A stretch of 64,000 nucleotides of DNA from Asticcacaulis sp. SL142 (lineage in GTDB: Bacteria; Pseudomonadota; Alphaproteobacteria; Caulobacterales; Caulobacteraceae). The notes below the pieces were generated by a model. It was not told the origin of the DNA. It did no database searches and saw nothing but the letters and a program-made list of their open reading frames with translations. Below, in pieces: positions 47,140 to 57,790 of this stretch. A program made the position numbers and the translations under genes. Position 1 is the stretch's first letter. Every line of letters begins with the position of its first letter. The DNA is taken from contig NZ_CP113061.1 of NCBI RefSeq assembly GCF_026625745.1, positions 558,001 through 622,000 on the forward strand. Reading direction: 5' to 3'.

Positions 47140-50100
47140 CTAGGCAACCAGAGCCGCCAGTTCCTTCATTATTCTTTCCGCTGCCTGAAGGCGTTCGGCG
47201 CCGTTTTCCCACTCCCCCTTGACCAGAAGCTTTTGATCGGGACGCAGGCGCCAATCACCGGGGCGTGCCTGAATAAGCCCGATCAGGCCGCCGGGATTGG
47301 CAAAATGATTGTTGCGGAACGTGATTACAGCACCTTTTGGGCCAACATCGATCTTGGCAACATTGGCCTGACGGCAAAGGCCTTTGATGCCAACCACCTT
47401 AAGCAGTTGTTGCGCTTCATCCGGGATGGGGCCAAACCGGTCAATAAGCTCCGCCGCCAGAGCTTCCCGATCCTCCAGCTTTTCAGCTTCGGAAACGCGG
47501 CGATAGAGTGACAAACGAATATTGAGATCCGGAATATAGTTTTCGGGAATCATGACCGCCGCACCCGCGTTGATTTGCGGCGACCAGCCACGATCATCGG
47601 CAATGGTGTCACCTTTAGCTTTCAGCTCAGCCACGGCATCCTCAAGCATTTGCTGATAAAGCTCCACGCCAATTTCACGGATATGGCCGGACTGCTCGTT
47701 ACCGAGCAAATTACCCCCACCACGAATATCGAGGTCATGACTGGCAAGCTGGAACCCGGCCCCAAGATTATCAAGGGATTGCAGCACTCTAAGCCGTTTC
47801 TCTGAGGCGACACTTAAGGTTTTGTTGGGCGGTGTTGTCAGATAAGCGAACGCACGCGTCTTGGATCTGCCCACCCGTCCACGGATTTGATATAGCTGGG
47901 CCAACCCAAACATATCAGCCCGATGAACAATCAAAGTGTTTGCCGTAGGGACATCAAGGCCGGACTCAACGATCGTGGTCGATACGAGTACATCATACTG
48001 CCCCTCATAAAAGGCCGTCATGACATCTTCCAACTGAGTCGGTGATAACTGGCCATGGCCGACAGTGAATTTGATCTCAGGCACCTGTTCCCGCAGGAAG
48101 GCCTGAATATCTTCCAAATCGCTTAAGCGCGGCACGACGTAGTATGCCTGCCCGCCACGGTATTTTTCCCGCAGCAATGCTTCGCGGATCGATACCTGAT
48201 CAAACGGCAGGACATAGGTTCGCACCGCCAGCCGGTCGACAGGGGGCGTGGCGATAATTGACATTTCACGGATGCCGGACAAGGCCATTTGCAGGGTGCG
48301 CGGGATAGGCGTCGCTGATAGCGACAGCATATGAACATCTGCGCGCAGAGTTTTTAGCTTCTCTTTGTGCTTGACGCCGAAATGTTGCTCTTCATCAACA
48401 ATTACAATGCCTAAATTTTTAAAGTTAACCTGTTCCGACAGAATAGCATGTGTCCCGATTACGATTTCAATCTCACCATTTTTCAGGCCCTCACGGGTTT
48501 CATCGGCGTCTTTGCGCGTGACCATACGCGACAAATGCCGCACCCTGACGGGCCAGCCCTGAAAACGCTGACTGAAGGTCTTGAAGTGCTGCCGCGCCAG
48601 CAATGTCGTCGGGCAAACTATGGCCACCTGCTGCCCTGACATAGCGACGACAAATGCGGCCCGCAGCGCCACTTCGGTCTTACCAAAACCAACATCACCG
48701 CAGATGAGCCTGTCCATAGGGTGACCCTTAGACAGGTCTTCGAGCACATCGGCAATGGCATTTAGCTGATCTTCGGTTTCCTCATACGGAAACTGAGCGC
48801 AAAACTCATCATAAAGCCCCGATGGCGGATCAATCTGAACCCCAATTTTTAGCGCTCTGGCCGCCGCCAATTGAATGAGTCCGTCCGCCATCTCACGCAG
48901 ACGGTCTTTAGTCTTAGCCTTACGGGCCTGCCAACTGGCTGACCCCAGACGATCCAGTTGAGCGCTGTCACTATCCGCCCCATAACGGGTCAGAAGATCG
49001 ATATTTTCAACCGGCAGATAAAGCTTAGCATCGCCAGCATATTGCAGTTCAAGGCAATCATGCGGTGCCTGATCTACAGTCAGCGTTTTCAAACCATCAT
49101 AGCGGCCTATGCCATGTTCAATGTGGACGACCAGATCACCTTGAGACAAGGCTGAAGCTTCGGCCAGAAAGTTATTAGCTCTGCGTCGTTTACGTGGTCT
49201 TGCTAATCTATCACCTAAGATGTCTGTTTCAGCGATTATGGCCAGGGTTTCGGTTTCAAATCCCTGATCCAGCGGCAAAACGGCGCGTTGTACGGGCTTG
49301 GCTTTCGTGCCTGCAATGCCAAACGTCATGGCGTCAGTCCATGTCTTGGCCTGCCTGACAGTTCCCAAACCGTGATCACCTAACAAAGCGGAGAGCCGCT
49401 CAGATGACCCGTCGGTCCACGACGCAAAGATAACGCGCTTACCGGCTTTGGATAGCGCTTTGGCGTGATCGGCAACCGCCGTGAACAGGTTAACGCTGTC
49501 CTGCAGCCTTTCGGCCGCAAAACTGCGTCCGGGCCGTGCGCCCAGATCAATCACCCCGTTGCCTTCTCCGTGCGCAACCTCAAACCGTCGCATGCGGCAC
49601 CGCGTCAGCGCCGAATTCCACTCACCAGCGGTTAAATACAGCCGTCCCGGCGGTAAAGCCCGGTAAGACGCACCACCTTTTTGCTCCGACGCCTGTTTGC
49701 GGGCCTGATAGGCGTCTTCAATGCTAACCTGACGCTCTTCAAATGCGGCTTCTGCCAAAGGGTCGAGAAAGATCAGGCTGCCTGTTGGCACATAATCAAA
49801 TACGCTGCTGAGATTTTCGTAAAACAGCGGCAGCATATGCTCCATGCCCTGACGCCGGATACCGTTGGATACAGCGGCATATAAGGGATCATCTCCGGCG
49901 GCACCAAAGGCTTCCAGATACCCCTGCCGAAAGCGTTTGATGCTGCTCTCATCTAGCAAGACCTCACTTACCGCCATGAAGTCCAGACCGTGTACGGTTT
50001 TTAACGAGCGTTGCGTCTCCGGATCGAATGTGCGCAGGGATTCCAGCGTGTCACCGAAAAAATCGAGACGAACAGGTTCGTCCTGACTTGGTGAAAACAC

Positions 50101-50622
50101 ATCGACAATCCCCCCCCTGACGGCAAACTCGCCCTTTTCCGATACGGTCGACACCCGGTTATAACCGTTGCGCGCAAAGTAACTTTCTAGTTTTGCTATA
50201 TCGATTGTCTGCCCAGGGCGCAGAGACAGAAAGCTATCCTTAGTAACCTGTCTGGGCGCTACTTTCTGGCTGATGGCCGCCGCCGTTGTCAGCAGCAATA
50301 AGGGGGTAGCCGTTTTATCCTGACCTGCGACCGCCTGAAGCCGTGTCAGGCTGGCCATACGCTGAGCCACCAACCCGCCACTGGGACTTACGCGATCATA
50401 AGGCAGGCAATCCCACGCCGGAAGCTTAACGACCTCCAGATCCGGCGTGTAAAAACTCAATTCTTCGGCGACAGCGTTCATGCGGCCATAGTCACGCGCT
50501 ATGAACACACCAAACCCTTCGGAACGCACCATGTCGGACAGGATCAGGCTGTCGAATCCTGAGGGGCACCCGGAAAGCGTTAATTGGCGGGCATTGCCTG
50601 AAATCGCGGCTAAATCAGTCAT
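47140..50622 (-). CDS. mfd: Transcription-repair coupling factor
   Basis: A 1160-residue DNA translocase that displaces stalled RNA polymerase and recruits UvrA. N-terminal UvrB-like region includes VKLPAWDCLPYDRVSPSG. The RNA-polymerase-interaction domain has QGDLVVHIEHGIGRYDGL. Helicase motifs are CGDVGFGKTEVALRAAFV (Walker A), IVDEEQHFGVKHKEKLK (DEEQ), LSLSATPIPRTLQMAL and HRADMFGLAQLYQIRGRVGR. A C-terminal TRCF domain follows. Full length. sdhE precedes it by six bases, so the two are probably co-transcribed. Confidence 0.97.
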   Translation of the reverse strand: MTDLAAISGNARQLTLSGCPSGFDSLILSDMVRSEGFGVFIARDYGRMNAVAEELSFYTPDLEVVKLPAWDCLPYDRVSPSGGLVAQRMASLTRLQAVAGQDKTATPLLLLTTAAAISQKVAPRQVTKDSFLSLRPGQTIDIAKLESYFARNGYNRVSTVSEKGEFAVRGGIVDVFSPSQDEPVRLDFFGDTLESLRTFDPETQRSLKTVHGLDFMAVSEVLLDESSIKRFRQGYLEAFGAAGDDPLYAAVSNGIRRQGMEHMLPLFYENLSSVFDYVPTGSLIFLDPLAEAAFEERQVSIEDAYQARKQASEQKGGASYRALPPGRLYLTAGEWNSALTRCRMRRFEVAHGEGNGVIDLGARPGRSFAAERLQDSVNLFTAVADHAKALSKAGKRVIFASWTDGSSERLSALLGDHGLGTVRQAKTWTDAMTFGIAGTKAKPVQRAVLPLDQGFETETLAIIAETDILGDRLARPRKRRRANNFLAEASALSQGDLVVHIEHGIGRYDGLKTLTVDQAPHDCLELQYAGDAKLYLPVENIDLLTRYGADSDSAQLDRLGSASWQARKAKTKDRLREMADGLIQLAAARALKIGVQIDPPSGLYDEFCAQFPYEETEDQLNAIADVLEDLSKGHPMDRLICGDVGFGKTEVALRAAFVVAMSGQQVAIVCPTTLLARQHFKTFSQRFQGWPVRVRHLSRMVTRKDADETREGLKNGEIEIVIGTHAILSEQVNFKNLGIVIVDEEQHFGVKHKEKLKTLRADVHMLSLSATPIPRTLQMALSGIREMSIIATPPVDRLAVRTYVLPFDQVSIREALLREKYRGGQAYYVVPRLSDLEDIQAFLREQVPEIKFTVGHGQLSPTQLEDVMTAFYEGQYDVLVSTTIVESGLDVPTANTLIVHRADMFGLAQLYQIRGRVGRSKTRAFAYLTTPPNKTLSVASEKRLRVLQSLDNLGAGFQLASHDLDIRGGGNLLGNEQSGHIREIGVELYQQMLEDAVAELKAKGDTIADDRGWSPQINAGAAVMIPENYIPDLNIRLSLYRRVSEAEKLEDREALAAELIDRFGPIPDEAQQLLKVVGIKGLCRQANVAKIDVGPKGAVITFRNNHFANPGGLIGLIQARPGDWRLRPDQKLLVKGEWENGAERLQAAERIMKELAALVA

Positions 50623-50628
50623 ACTATA

Positions 50629-50916
50629 TTAAATTTTCGTATAAGCTTTTTTGTAATAATCATTGAGTTCATTCATAATTACAGATTGAAACTCAACCGG
50701 TGTCGGGTCGCGCTCAATGATCCAACCGTAAAGATCCTGATCAGGCACTTCAATCAGAACCTCAAATATATCTAGTTCGGCATCTGTCATTGTGCTGAGG
50801 CGATCATCGGCATAATTGCCCAATATGATATCGGCTTCCTTGAAACCACGACGCCAGGCGCGAAATGACAACTTACGTTCGCGTGCCAGACGGGTATCGT
50901 TACGGGGTTCGGTCAT
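50629..50916 (-). CDS. sdhE: FAD assembly factor SdhE
   Basis: 95 residues from ATG 50916. Helps attach FAD covalently to succinate dehydrogenase. Contains the RGxxE motif in RAWRRGFKEADIILG, and FEVLIEVPDQDLYGWI, characteristic of SdhE/YgfY. The sdhE-mfd pair divergent from recG is a common alphaproteobacterial arrangement. A longer frame to 50940 would add eight residues. Confidence 0.93.
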   Translation of the reverse strand: MTEPRNDTRLARERKLSFRAWRRGFKEADIILGNYADDRLSTMTDAELDIFEVLIEVPDQDLYGWIIERDPTPVEFQSVIMNELNDYYKKAYTKI

Positions 50917-51016
50917 GACTTTGTGACTCCAGCCCTCCAATTGAGGGGGATAATACGAACATAATGGGTCGTCGGTGACTATTCATACACCTGACCATAC
51001 GGCATGATCCGTTCTA

Positions 51017-53080
51017 ATGAGACCGGAGATTCTGTTCCCCTATTACACGTCTTTAGCCGCCCTGAAAGGGGTCGGACCTAAAATTGCGCCGCTTTTGATC
51101 AAGCATGTCGGAGCCTTTATACGTGATCTGGTGTTCACCCTGCCGTCTAATATTGTGGAACGCCCAATTACCACACTTAAACTGGCCATAGTCGGTCAGG
51201 TTCAGACCATATTGGTCACAATTGATGGCTACCCTGCCAATTTGCGCGGCCCCCAAAGAATACTGACCTCAGATTCAGAGGGCGCGCTGCAAATCGTTTA
51301 CTTTCATAAAATCAGAGGCTTTGAAAAAAAACATCCCATTGGGTGTAAGCGTTGGGTGAGCGGTCGGGTCGAAAGCTTCAACGGAACCCTACAGATTACT
51401 CACCCCGATTATGTGGTTGATGAAGACAGGGTTTCAGACATTCCGCGTTATGAAACGGTTTATCCGGCGACTCAGGCCGTAAGTTCACGAATGATGCGCC
51501 GTTTCGTGAGCGCGGCTTTATCAACCCTGCCCGACCTTCCGGAATGGCTTGACCCGGAAATTATACGTAAAGAAGGCTGGTCAGGATTTAGTGATGCTTT
51601 GCACAGGGCTCATGCGCCCCAGTCAGTAGGTGATATAAACTCAGACCATCCCTGCCGTCGTCGTCTGGCCTATGACGAAGCGCTTGCGCACCAACTTGCC
51701 CTGAAAGCGCGGAAGGCTACGCGTCAGGCCAGCCCAGCTCAGAAAATGCCCCGTCACAGCCTCGCCGACAAAGCTCAGGCAGGATTGCCATTCGCATTTA
51801 CCGGCGCCCAGCAGCGGGCACTGGGAGATATCCGTAACGACCTGATGTCAGGTTACCGGATGAACCGCCTGATCCAGGGCGATGTCGGCTCCGGAAAAAC
51901 CTTAGTGGCCCTCATGGCCATGATCGATGTGGCGGAAAATGGCTTTCAAAGCGTCATGATGGCACCTACTGAAATTCTGGCGCGTCAGCATTATGAAAAA
52001 GCCGTACCGGTACTGGACGCACTTGGACTGGCCTCCGTCTTGATGACAGGGCGCGATAAGGGCGCTATCCGGGAGCAAAAACGCACCTTAGTGGCCTCTG
52101 GCGAGGCTGCAATCATTTTTGGCACCCACGCTGTATTTCAGGAAGGCGTAGACTTCAAAGGGCTGCAACTGGCGGTCATTGATGAACAGCATCGCTTCGG
52201 CGTAGGGCAGCGCCAGAAGCTGTTCCTGAAGGGCGACAGTGTGCATTATTTATCAATGTCGGCGACGCCTATCCCGCGCACCCTGGCCCTCACCGCCTAT
52301 GGCGAAGCCGATCTCAGCATCATTGATGAGAAACCCGCCGGACGTCAGCCTATTCAAACCGCCGTCATTCCACGCGCCCGTCTTGGCGATGTGTTTAACC
52401 GGCTTAAAACCGTACTGGCAGAAGGCGCTCAGGCTTACTGGATTTGCCCGCTGGTCGAAGAGACTGCCGAAAGCGATATGATTGCGGTGGAGGCCCGTCA
52501 CCGCGCACTTACCGAAGTGTTCGGCACTGAAATCGGTCTGGTTCATGGTCGCATGCTATCAATCGATAAAGACAGTGTGGTCAGTCGCTTTGCCTGCAAT
52601 GAACTCAAGCTGCTCTGTGCTACGACGGTAGTTGAAGTCGGCATTGATGTGCCAAACGCCACCATAATTATCATCGAACAAGCCGAGCGATTTGGTCTGG
52701 CGCAACTGCATCAGTTACGTGGGCGTGTAGGCCGCGGATCCGCCAAAAGTGTATGTATTCTGTTATATGACGCACCTTTAAGCAAATCGGCTCAGGCCAG
52801 ACTTGAACTCTTACGTGACACCGAAGACGGTTTTGCGATCGCCGAAGCCGATTGGAAACTACGTGGTGAAGGCGATGTTTTAGGTGCTAAACAATCTGGT
52901 TTCCCGGACTACCGATTTGTTGATGGTGAAAAGCATAGCGATTTGATCGCTATGGCGGCCCGTGATGCTGTCTATATATTGCAACGGGCATCTTCCTTAC
53001 CGCAAACGCGGCAGCAAGCCCTTAACGTCTTAAAAAATCTGTTCGACTGGAGGCCGGAAACCTCAGATAAAAATGATTAA
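51017..53080 (+). CDS. recG: ATP-dependent DNA helicase RecG
   Basis: 687 residues. Reverses stalled replication forks and branch-migrates recombination intermediates. Wedge/OB domain in the first 250 residues (ALKGVGPKIAPLLIKHVGAF). Helicase motifs: IQGDVGSGKTLVALMAMID (Walker A), AVIDEQHRFGVGQRQKL (DEQH), YLSMSATPIPRTLALTAYGE and RFGLAQLHQLRGRVGRGSAK. C-terminal TRG region WKLRGEGDVLGAKQSGFPD. The end overlaps the DUF3089 gene by four bases. Confidence 0.97.
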   Translation: MRPEILFPYYTSLAALKGVGPKIAPLLIKHVGAFIRDLVFTLPSNIVERPITTLKLAIVGQVQTILVTIDGYPANLRGPQRILTSDSEGALQIVYFHKIRGFEKKHPIGCKRWVSGRVESFNGTLQITHPDYVVDEDRVSDIPRYETVYPATQAVSSRMMRRFVSAALSTLPDLPEWLDPEIIRKEGWSGFSDALHRAHAPQSVGDINSDHPCRRRLAYDEALAHQLALKARKATRQASPAQKMPRHSLADKAQAGLPFAFTGAQQRALGDIRNDLMSGYRMNRLIQGDVGSGKTLVALMAMIDVAENGFQSVMMAPTEILARQHYEKAVPVLDALGLASVLMTGRDKGAIREQKRTLVASGEAAIIFGTHAVFQEGVDFKGLQLAVIDEQHRFGVGQRQKLFLKGDSVHYLSMSATPIPRTLALTAYGEADLSIIDEKPAGRQPIQTAVIPRARLGDVFNRLKTVLAEGAQAYWICPLVEETAESDMIAVEARHRALTEVFGTEIGLVHGRMLSIDKDSVVSRFACNELKLLCATTVVEVGIDVPNATIIIIEQAERFGLAQLHQLRGRVGRGSAKSVCILLYDAPLSKSAQARLELLRDTEDGFAIAEADWKLRGEGDVLGAKQSGFPDYRFVDGEKHSDLIAMAARDAVYILQRASSLPQTRQQALNVLKNLFDWRPETSDKND

Positions 53081-54225
53081 TTCGTTTTCTCAGACGCAAT
53101 CGCGCGTGCCTTTTGATTGTATGGAAAGCTGTATAGCCGATCACGGAAATCAGTTTTCAGATCGCCGTAGAAAAGATTGTAACTGTTAACCTTCATTCGC
53201 GCGATCCACGTCCCCTCGTCCCGGAACGTCGGTGAATTTGGCCTTATTACATAAAGAACCCCGCCACGGCAGCGCGCACTGACTTTGCGTGAAACCAGAG
53301 CCGGCGGTGTATCCCATTCAAGCCCGGTCGCATTTGCCGCCCCCAGGCTTTGGCGCTCATCGATGTCCTCTTCGGTAACGCCACCCGTCAGCGGATTTAC
53401 GCAAATAGTCTCCTCTTTGCCGAGGACAGCAAGATTGTTGTTCTCATTCCAGATCAAGGCGCGCCGCTCAGCCTGTATAGCCTGATCCGGGCGGCCGTCA
53501 TCCACACTGAGATAGGCCACTACACAACCTGTTTCAGAGCGATTCGCGCAGGCTGTTACGCCATTTGTGGCCTTATAAGCTGAGGTTGGAACAAGGGTTT
53601 CAATCATGTAACCTGCGATAAACTGCGAAGACAGTCCTGCATCGGACATGATTTTGCTTCTGATAAGACGATCGACCAACACGCCGCCCTGCTCTACGCC
53701 GACAACCACAAACCCGTGCGGACTGCGCCGCTGCTTTAGAAAGGCCTCAAAGGCTTTTTCAACATCGCCATAGGCGAATTGCCGGGCTTCGCGAGCATCC
53801 TCACGCCGGGTCAGCATGCTGTAAAGACTGGCCTGCCGGTAACGAGGCGCATAGATATTACCTTCGCTGGCAAAGGGTCCGGCATAATTAGGTAGCTGCA
53901 CCTGCTCGATTTCAGTAGCTGTCCCGCGGTCGTCGATTGGCCCAAGCCACGCTTTCCCGCCGGTATAGGTCGTGGCATGGACGAAGAACACGTCCGCCTT
54001 GCGGGTCGATAAGCCTCCCGTCAGGGACGGATTCATATACCACGCCGTTGCCTTGCCGTAATCCGGCGCCGCAGGACGGCGATAGGTCTGGAACGGAACC
54101 TTGGGATCGAGATTATGGCGTTTTATGTCATCGCTAAACATCATCAGCGCCAGAGCTATTACCGACGCTAACGCTATAAGCGCAATTGTGGACCAATTGC
54201 CTTTAAACCACCTCGGTTTCAGCAT
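53077..54225 (-). CDS. DUF3089 family membrane-anchored alpha/beta-hydrolase-like protein
   Basis: 382 residues with one N-terminal TM helix (STIALIALASVIALALMMF), then a periplasmic domain. ADVFFVHATTYTG, YAPRYRQASLY, AFEAFLKQRRSPHGFVVVGV and QFIAGYMIETLVP match DUF3089. The nucleophile elbow, expected as GxSxG (usually GHSQG), reads GVEQGG here, so the Ser appears replaced by Glu. Catalysis is doubtful. It lies downstream, in opposite direction, of recG. Confidence 0.78.
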   Translation of the reverse strand: MLKPRWFKGNWSTIALIALASVIALALMMFSDDIKRHNLDPKVPFQTYRRPAAPDYGKATAWYMNPSLTGGLSTRKADVFFVHATTYTGGKAWLGPIDDRGTATEIEQVQLPNYAGPFASEGNIYAPRYRQASLYSMLTRREDAREARQFAYGDVEKAFEAFLKQRRSPHGFVVVGVEQGGVLVDRLIRSKIMSDAGLSSQFIAGYMIETLVPTSAYKATNGVTACANRSETGCVVAYLSVDDGRPDQAIQAERRALIWNENNNLAVLGKEETICVNPLTGGVTEEDIDERQSLGAANATGLEWDTPPALVSRKVSARCRGGVLYVIRPNSPTFRDEGTWIARMKVNSYNLFYGDLKTDFRDRLYSFPYNQKARAIASEKTN

Positions 54226-54318
54226 GAATACGCTATGGCCTCGTTTAGTTGTATGATCATCATAGGCTCAGTCATCACGGAGACAAGACACCTCAGGTTT
54301 CACATAATGACACAACCG

Positions 54319-55242
54319 TTAAATCTGCTTAGCGTGAACCTTGTAAGTCTCTTTCGGCCAGCGTTTGTGAGCCCAAAACCATTCTTCAGGGCGCTTTATA
54401 ACGCACGCCTCAACAAATTTACTGACCTTACAGACCGTGGTTTCAATGTCAGTGCCGCGATTTCCGGTATCATCAACTTCTATAGGGGGATGGACGATCA
54501 CACGGAACCGGGCTTTGTGCGTACGCTCAACCGACATAGGCTGCAATACCGTGCCAAAGCGCATAGCCAGCCGCGTAGGCCCCGGCGCAGTGTACACAAC
54601 GCTATCGAAAAATGGTGTGGGAACGCCTTTGTTGAATTTCTGATCGTTCATCAGGGCAACCGATTCTCCGCGCCCCATTGCCAGCAAAAGGTCTTTGGCA
54701 CCATCACCGCCTTTCGGGGCAAACAACCTTACACCATAACGAAAACGACCGTCTTTAATGCGTTGATCTACATAGGGATTATTTGCCGCCCGATAGGTCA
54801 TAAGGCAGGGAACTTTGTAATCAACAATAGTTGACGGCATAATCTCCCAGTTCGCAAAGTGACCTGAAATAAAAACAACCGGCGTGTCCGCATGCGCCAG
54901 CGCTTCAAGGCGCTCACCGCCGATCACTTCTACACGCCCGTTTGACATGCGGATTCGATCCATGATTGGAAATTCCGCAAACGTCCGGCCTAAATTTTCC
55001 CATTGGGCGGTGATAATGCTCCGCTTCCAAGCTTCATCGTGATCAGGAAACGCGATATCGAGATTACGGCGTACCGTTTTCTGTACGCTGGTCAGGGGGC
55101 CAAATACCTTCAACAGCCATCCGCCAAGATCAGAGGCTGCATCAACAGGCAAGGCGCGAATTACGGCCACAAACAGGTCGTAAAAAACCGCCTCTATCCG
55201 CCAGCCTATATCCTGAAAAAATGTAGTTTTTTTAAGGGCCAT
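54319..55242 (-). CDS. Lipid A biosynthesis acyltransferase (LpxL/HtrB family)
   Basis: 307 residues. Adds a secondary acyl chain to Kdo2-lipid IVA or a related lipid at the inner membrane. The HX4E catalytic motif is in ISGHFANWEIMPS. Other family blocks: YRAANNPYVDQRIKDGRFRY, LLLAMGRGESVALMNDQKFN and VPTPFFDSVVYTAPGPTRLA, and EEWFWAHKRWP at the end. It sits upstream of kdsA, another lipopolysaccharide gene on the same strand, with 54 bp between. Confidence 0.92.
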   Translation of the reverse strand: MALKKTTFFQDIGWRIEAVFYDLFVAVIRALPVDAASDLGGWLLKVFGPLTSVQKTVRRNLDIAFPDHDEAWKRSIITAQWENLGRTFAEFPIMDRIRMSNGRVEVIGGERLEALAHADTPVVFISGHFANWEIMPSTIVDYKVPCLMTYRAANNPYVDQRIKDGRFRYGVRLFAPKGGDGAKDLLLAMGRGESVALMNDQKFNKGVPTPFFDSVVYTAPGPTRLAMRFGTVLQPMSVERTHKARFRVIVHPPIEVDDTGNRGTDIETTVCKVSKFVEACVIKRPEEWFWAHKRWPKETYKVHAKQI

Positions 55243-55296
55243 AGATGGGTGAACTAATATAAAGTTTTAAAGGTCATGACGCGTCGCCGTTCCAGC

Positions 55297-56172
55297 TCAA
55301 GCCGTAACGGGCTGATGCATTTTAAGCTTTGACTTGGCTATGGCGTCAAACTCCAATAATTCCGAAACCAGCGCTTCAAACTGGCTCAGCGGCACCATAT
55401 TCGGGCCATCAGACGGGGCATTATCGGGATCTTCGTGAGTTTCAATGAACACACCCGACACGCCAACAGCAACCGCCGCACGCGCCAGCACAGGCACAAA
55501 TTCACGTTGCCCACCTGAAGACGTTCCCTGCCCGCCCGGTTGCTGAACCGAATGGGTAGCGTCAAATATAACCGGGCACCCGATCTGCCCCATTATAGGT
55601 AAGCCACGCATATCGGAAATCAGCGTATTGTAACCAAAAGACGTTCCGCGCTCACAGGCCATGGCATTCGGATTGCCCGCACTGTTGATCTTGGCGATGA
55701 CGTTTTTCATATCCCAGGGGGCCAGAAACTGGCCCTTTTTAACATTTATAGCACGCCCAGTCTGTGCAGCCGCAATCAGAAGATCCGTTTGCCGACACAG
55801 AAAAGCTGGAATCTGAATGACATCAATGACGTCTTTTATGATGTCGCAATGCGCTGATTCGTGAACATCAGTAAGCGTGGGCAGGCCCGTCGCCTCACGG
55901 ATTTCCTGAAAAATTTCCAGCGACTTTTCCATGCCGATACCACGTTGAGCGCTGGCTGAGGTTCGGTTAGCCTTATCGTAAGATGTCTTATAAATCAGCC
56001 CGATATCAAGCCGATCAGCAATATCCTTAAGCGCGTGCGCCGTTTCAAGCGCGTGTTCGCGGCTTTGCATCTGGCACGGACCGGCGATGATAGCGATTTT
56101 GTGAGCGCCGCCAATGACCACAGGCTTTCCCCATGGGGTTTTCACATTAATAACCGCATTCGGCTGTACCAA
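55297..56172 (-). CDS. kdsA: 3-deoxy-8-phosphooctulonate (Kdo-8-P) synthase
   Basis: About 291 residues. Condenses PEP with arabinose-5-phosphate to make Kdo-8-P for the lipopolysaccharide core. [60 protein letters not shown] and [19 protein letters not shown], then [20 protein letters not shown] are all diagnostic. I choose the TTG at 56172 (AGGAG nine bases upstream). The open frame extends to 56319 but the extra 49 residues are not family-like. Divergent from the photolyase. Confidence 0.95.
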   Translation of the reverse strand: MVQPNAVINVKTPWGKPVVIGGAHKIAIIAGPCQMQSREHALETAHALKDIADRLDIGLIYKTSYDKANRTSASAQRGIGMEKSLEIFQEIREATGLPTLTDVHESAHCDIIKDVIDVIQIPAFLCRQTDLLIAAAQTGRAINVKKGQFLAPWDMKNVIAKINSAGNPNAMACERGTSFGYNTLISDMRGLPIMGQIGCPVIFDATHSVQQPGGQGTSSGGQREFVPVLARAAVAVGVSGVFIETHEDPDNAPSDGPNMVPLSQFEALVSELLEFDAIAKSKLKMHQPVTA

Positions 56173-56284
56173 GACCTGCAACTCCTGAAAATTTTGTGGG
56201 ACGCTAATCCCGGAACATGATTTTGACGTATCAAATGGTTGCTGCCATTCGCTTTGGCAAGCGCTTTTTGAGAGTATCCGATCT

Positions 56285-57754
56285 ATGAACCAAAAACAGC
56301 CAAATAATGACGCATCCAATATACCCGCCTGTATGTTGTGGTTCCGATTTGATCTGAGGCTACGCGATCACGAGGGTGTCCGGCTGGCCCTGACCTCAGG
56401 CTTACCCATTATTCCGATTTACATATATGACGAAACCTCAGGCACGCGCCCCATGGGGGCAGCCTCAAAATGGTGGCTGCACAGATCGCTTATGGCTTTA
56501 AGCGCGGATTTGAAACAGCGAGGAAGTCAGCTAATCATAAGGCGGGGTGATACAAAAGAAATTCTCACAGAGTTGTGCGGAAAATATAACATTAAAATAA
56601 TAGTTTGTTCGCGAAGCTTTGATCCTAAACTTGAACTAGAGGATGACACATTAGAGAGCCATTTTACGGCTCAGTCGATCCGTTTTAATCGACTAAACAC
56701 CAGCCTGCTGTCTCCGCCTAATCATATTCGCACCAAGACCGACGAGCCTTACCGCGTATTCACCCCCTTTTATCGGGCATTGGTGGCTGCGGGTTATACC
56801 GAACCGGTCATACCTTCGAATCAGGCATATGATTGGAACGCACCAAAGCGCTGGCCCGAATCAGAATCGATTGATGATTTAGGCATCAGTCACACGAAAA
56901 CCGCTTCGGGTTCTGACTGGGCTGATGGCTTCGATATCTGGAAACCCGGCGAAAACGGAGCCCTCAACAGACTGGATGACTTTATTGAGCATGGTCTTAG
57001 ATACTATGCCGACTATCGCGATAGGCCGGATATGGACGCCACCTCAAAGCTTTCCGCCCATCTGCGTTTTGGAGAAATCAGTCCTCACAGAGTATTAAAA
57101 GCCATTCACGACACACAGTTTCTCCACCCCAATCTGGCCATTCATGCTGATAAGTTGCGGTCGGAACTGGTTTGGCGCGAATTTTCCTATGGCCTTCTGG
57201 CTCAACAGCCGAGACTGCATGAGGCGAATTTCAAAACCGGATACGATGGTATTGAATGGCGCAATAATACCAAGGAGTTCAACGCATGGAAACGCGGGTT
57301 GACCGGCTACAGTCTGGTAGATGCCGGGATGCGTGAGCTATGGCAGACAGGAACCATGCATAATCGCGTGCGTATGATCACCGCCTCTTTTCTGATCAAG
57401 CACCTTTTGATTGACTGGCGGTGGGGTGAGAAATGGTTCTGGGATTGTCTGGTTGACGCGGATCCGGCCAATAACCCCGCAAGCTGGCAATGGGTGGCGG
57501 GCTCCGGCGCGGATGCGGCGCCCTATTTTCGGATATTCAACCCCATCACTCAGGCCGAAAGCTTTGACCCCAAAGCACTTTACCGGAAAAAATATGTAAC
57601 CGGCTTCACACTAAATAGGCCTGAACAGAAATTGAAAAAAACAACGGGCGGCCTGTTTGATGCCCTTGAAAGCGATTTAAATCCGGCACCCATTGTCGAT
57701 CACGCTTTTGCACGGGAGCGCGCGCTGGAAGCGTTTGATAACCGCCATAAATAG
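56285..57754 (+). CDS. phr: Deoxyribodipyrimidine photolyase (class I CPD type)
   Basis: 489 residues, FAD enzyme that splits UV-induced pyrimidine dimers with blue light. N-terminal antenna domain ([31 protein letters not shown]). C-terminal FAD domain includes [52 protein letters not shown] and [19 protein letters not shown], and [20 protein letters not shown]. All core residues appear intact. Followed 36 bp later by a sulfurtransferase on the same strand. Confidence 0.96.
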   Translation: MNQKQPNNDASNIPACMLWFRFDLRLRDHEGVRLALTSGLPIIPIYIYDETSGTRPMGAASKWWLHRSLMALSADLKQRGSQLIIRRGDTKEILTELCGKYNIKIIVCSRSFDPKLELEDDTLESHFTAQSIRFNRLNTSLLSPPNHIRTKTDEPYRVFTPFYRALVAAGYTEPVIPSNQAYDWNAPKRWPESESIDDLGISHTKTASGSDWADGFDIWKPGENGALNRLDDFIEHGLRYYADYRDRPDMDATSKLSAHLRFGEISPHRVLKAIHDTQFLHPNLAIHADKLRSELVWREFSYGLLAQQPRLHEANFKTGYDGIEWRNNTKEFNAWKRGLTGYSLVDAGMRELWQTGTMHNRVRMITASFLIKHLLIDWRWGEKWFWDCLVDADPANNPASWQWVAGSGADAAPYFRIFNPITQAESFDPKALYRKKYVTGFTLNRPEQKLKKTTGGLFDALESDLNPAPIVDHAFARERALEAFDNRHK

Positions 57755-57790
57755 GCTAGACATATCATATCCATAAAGCTCGGAGCCGAC

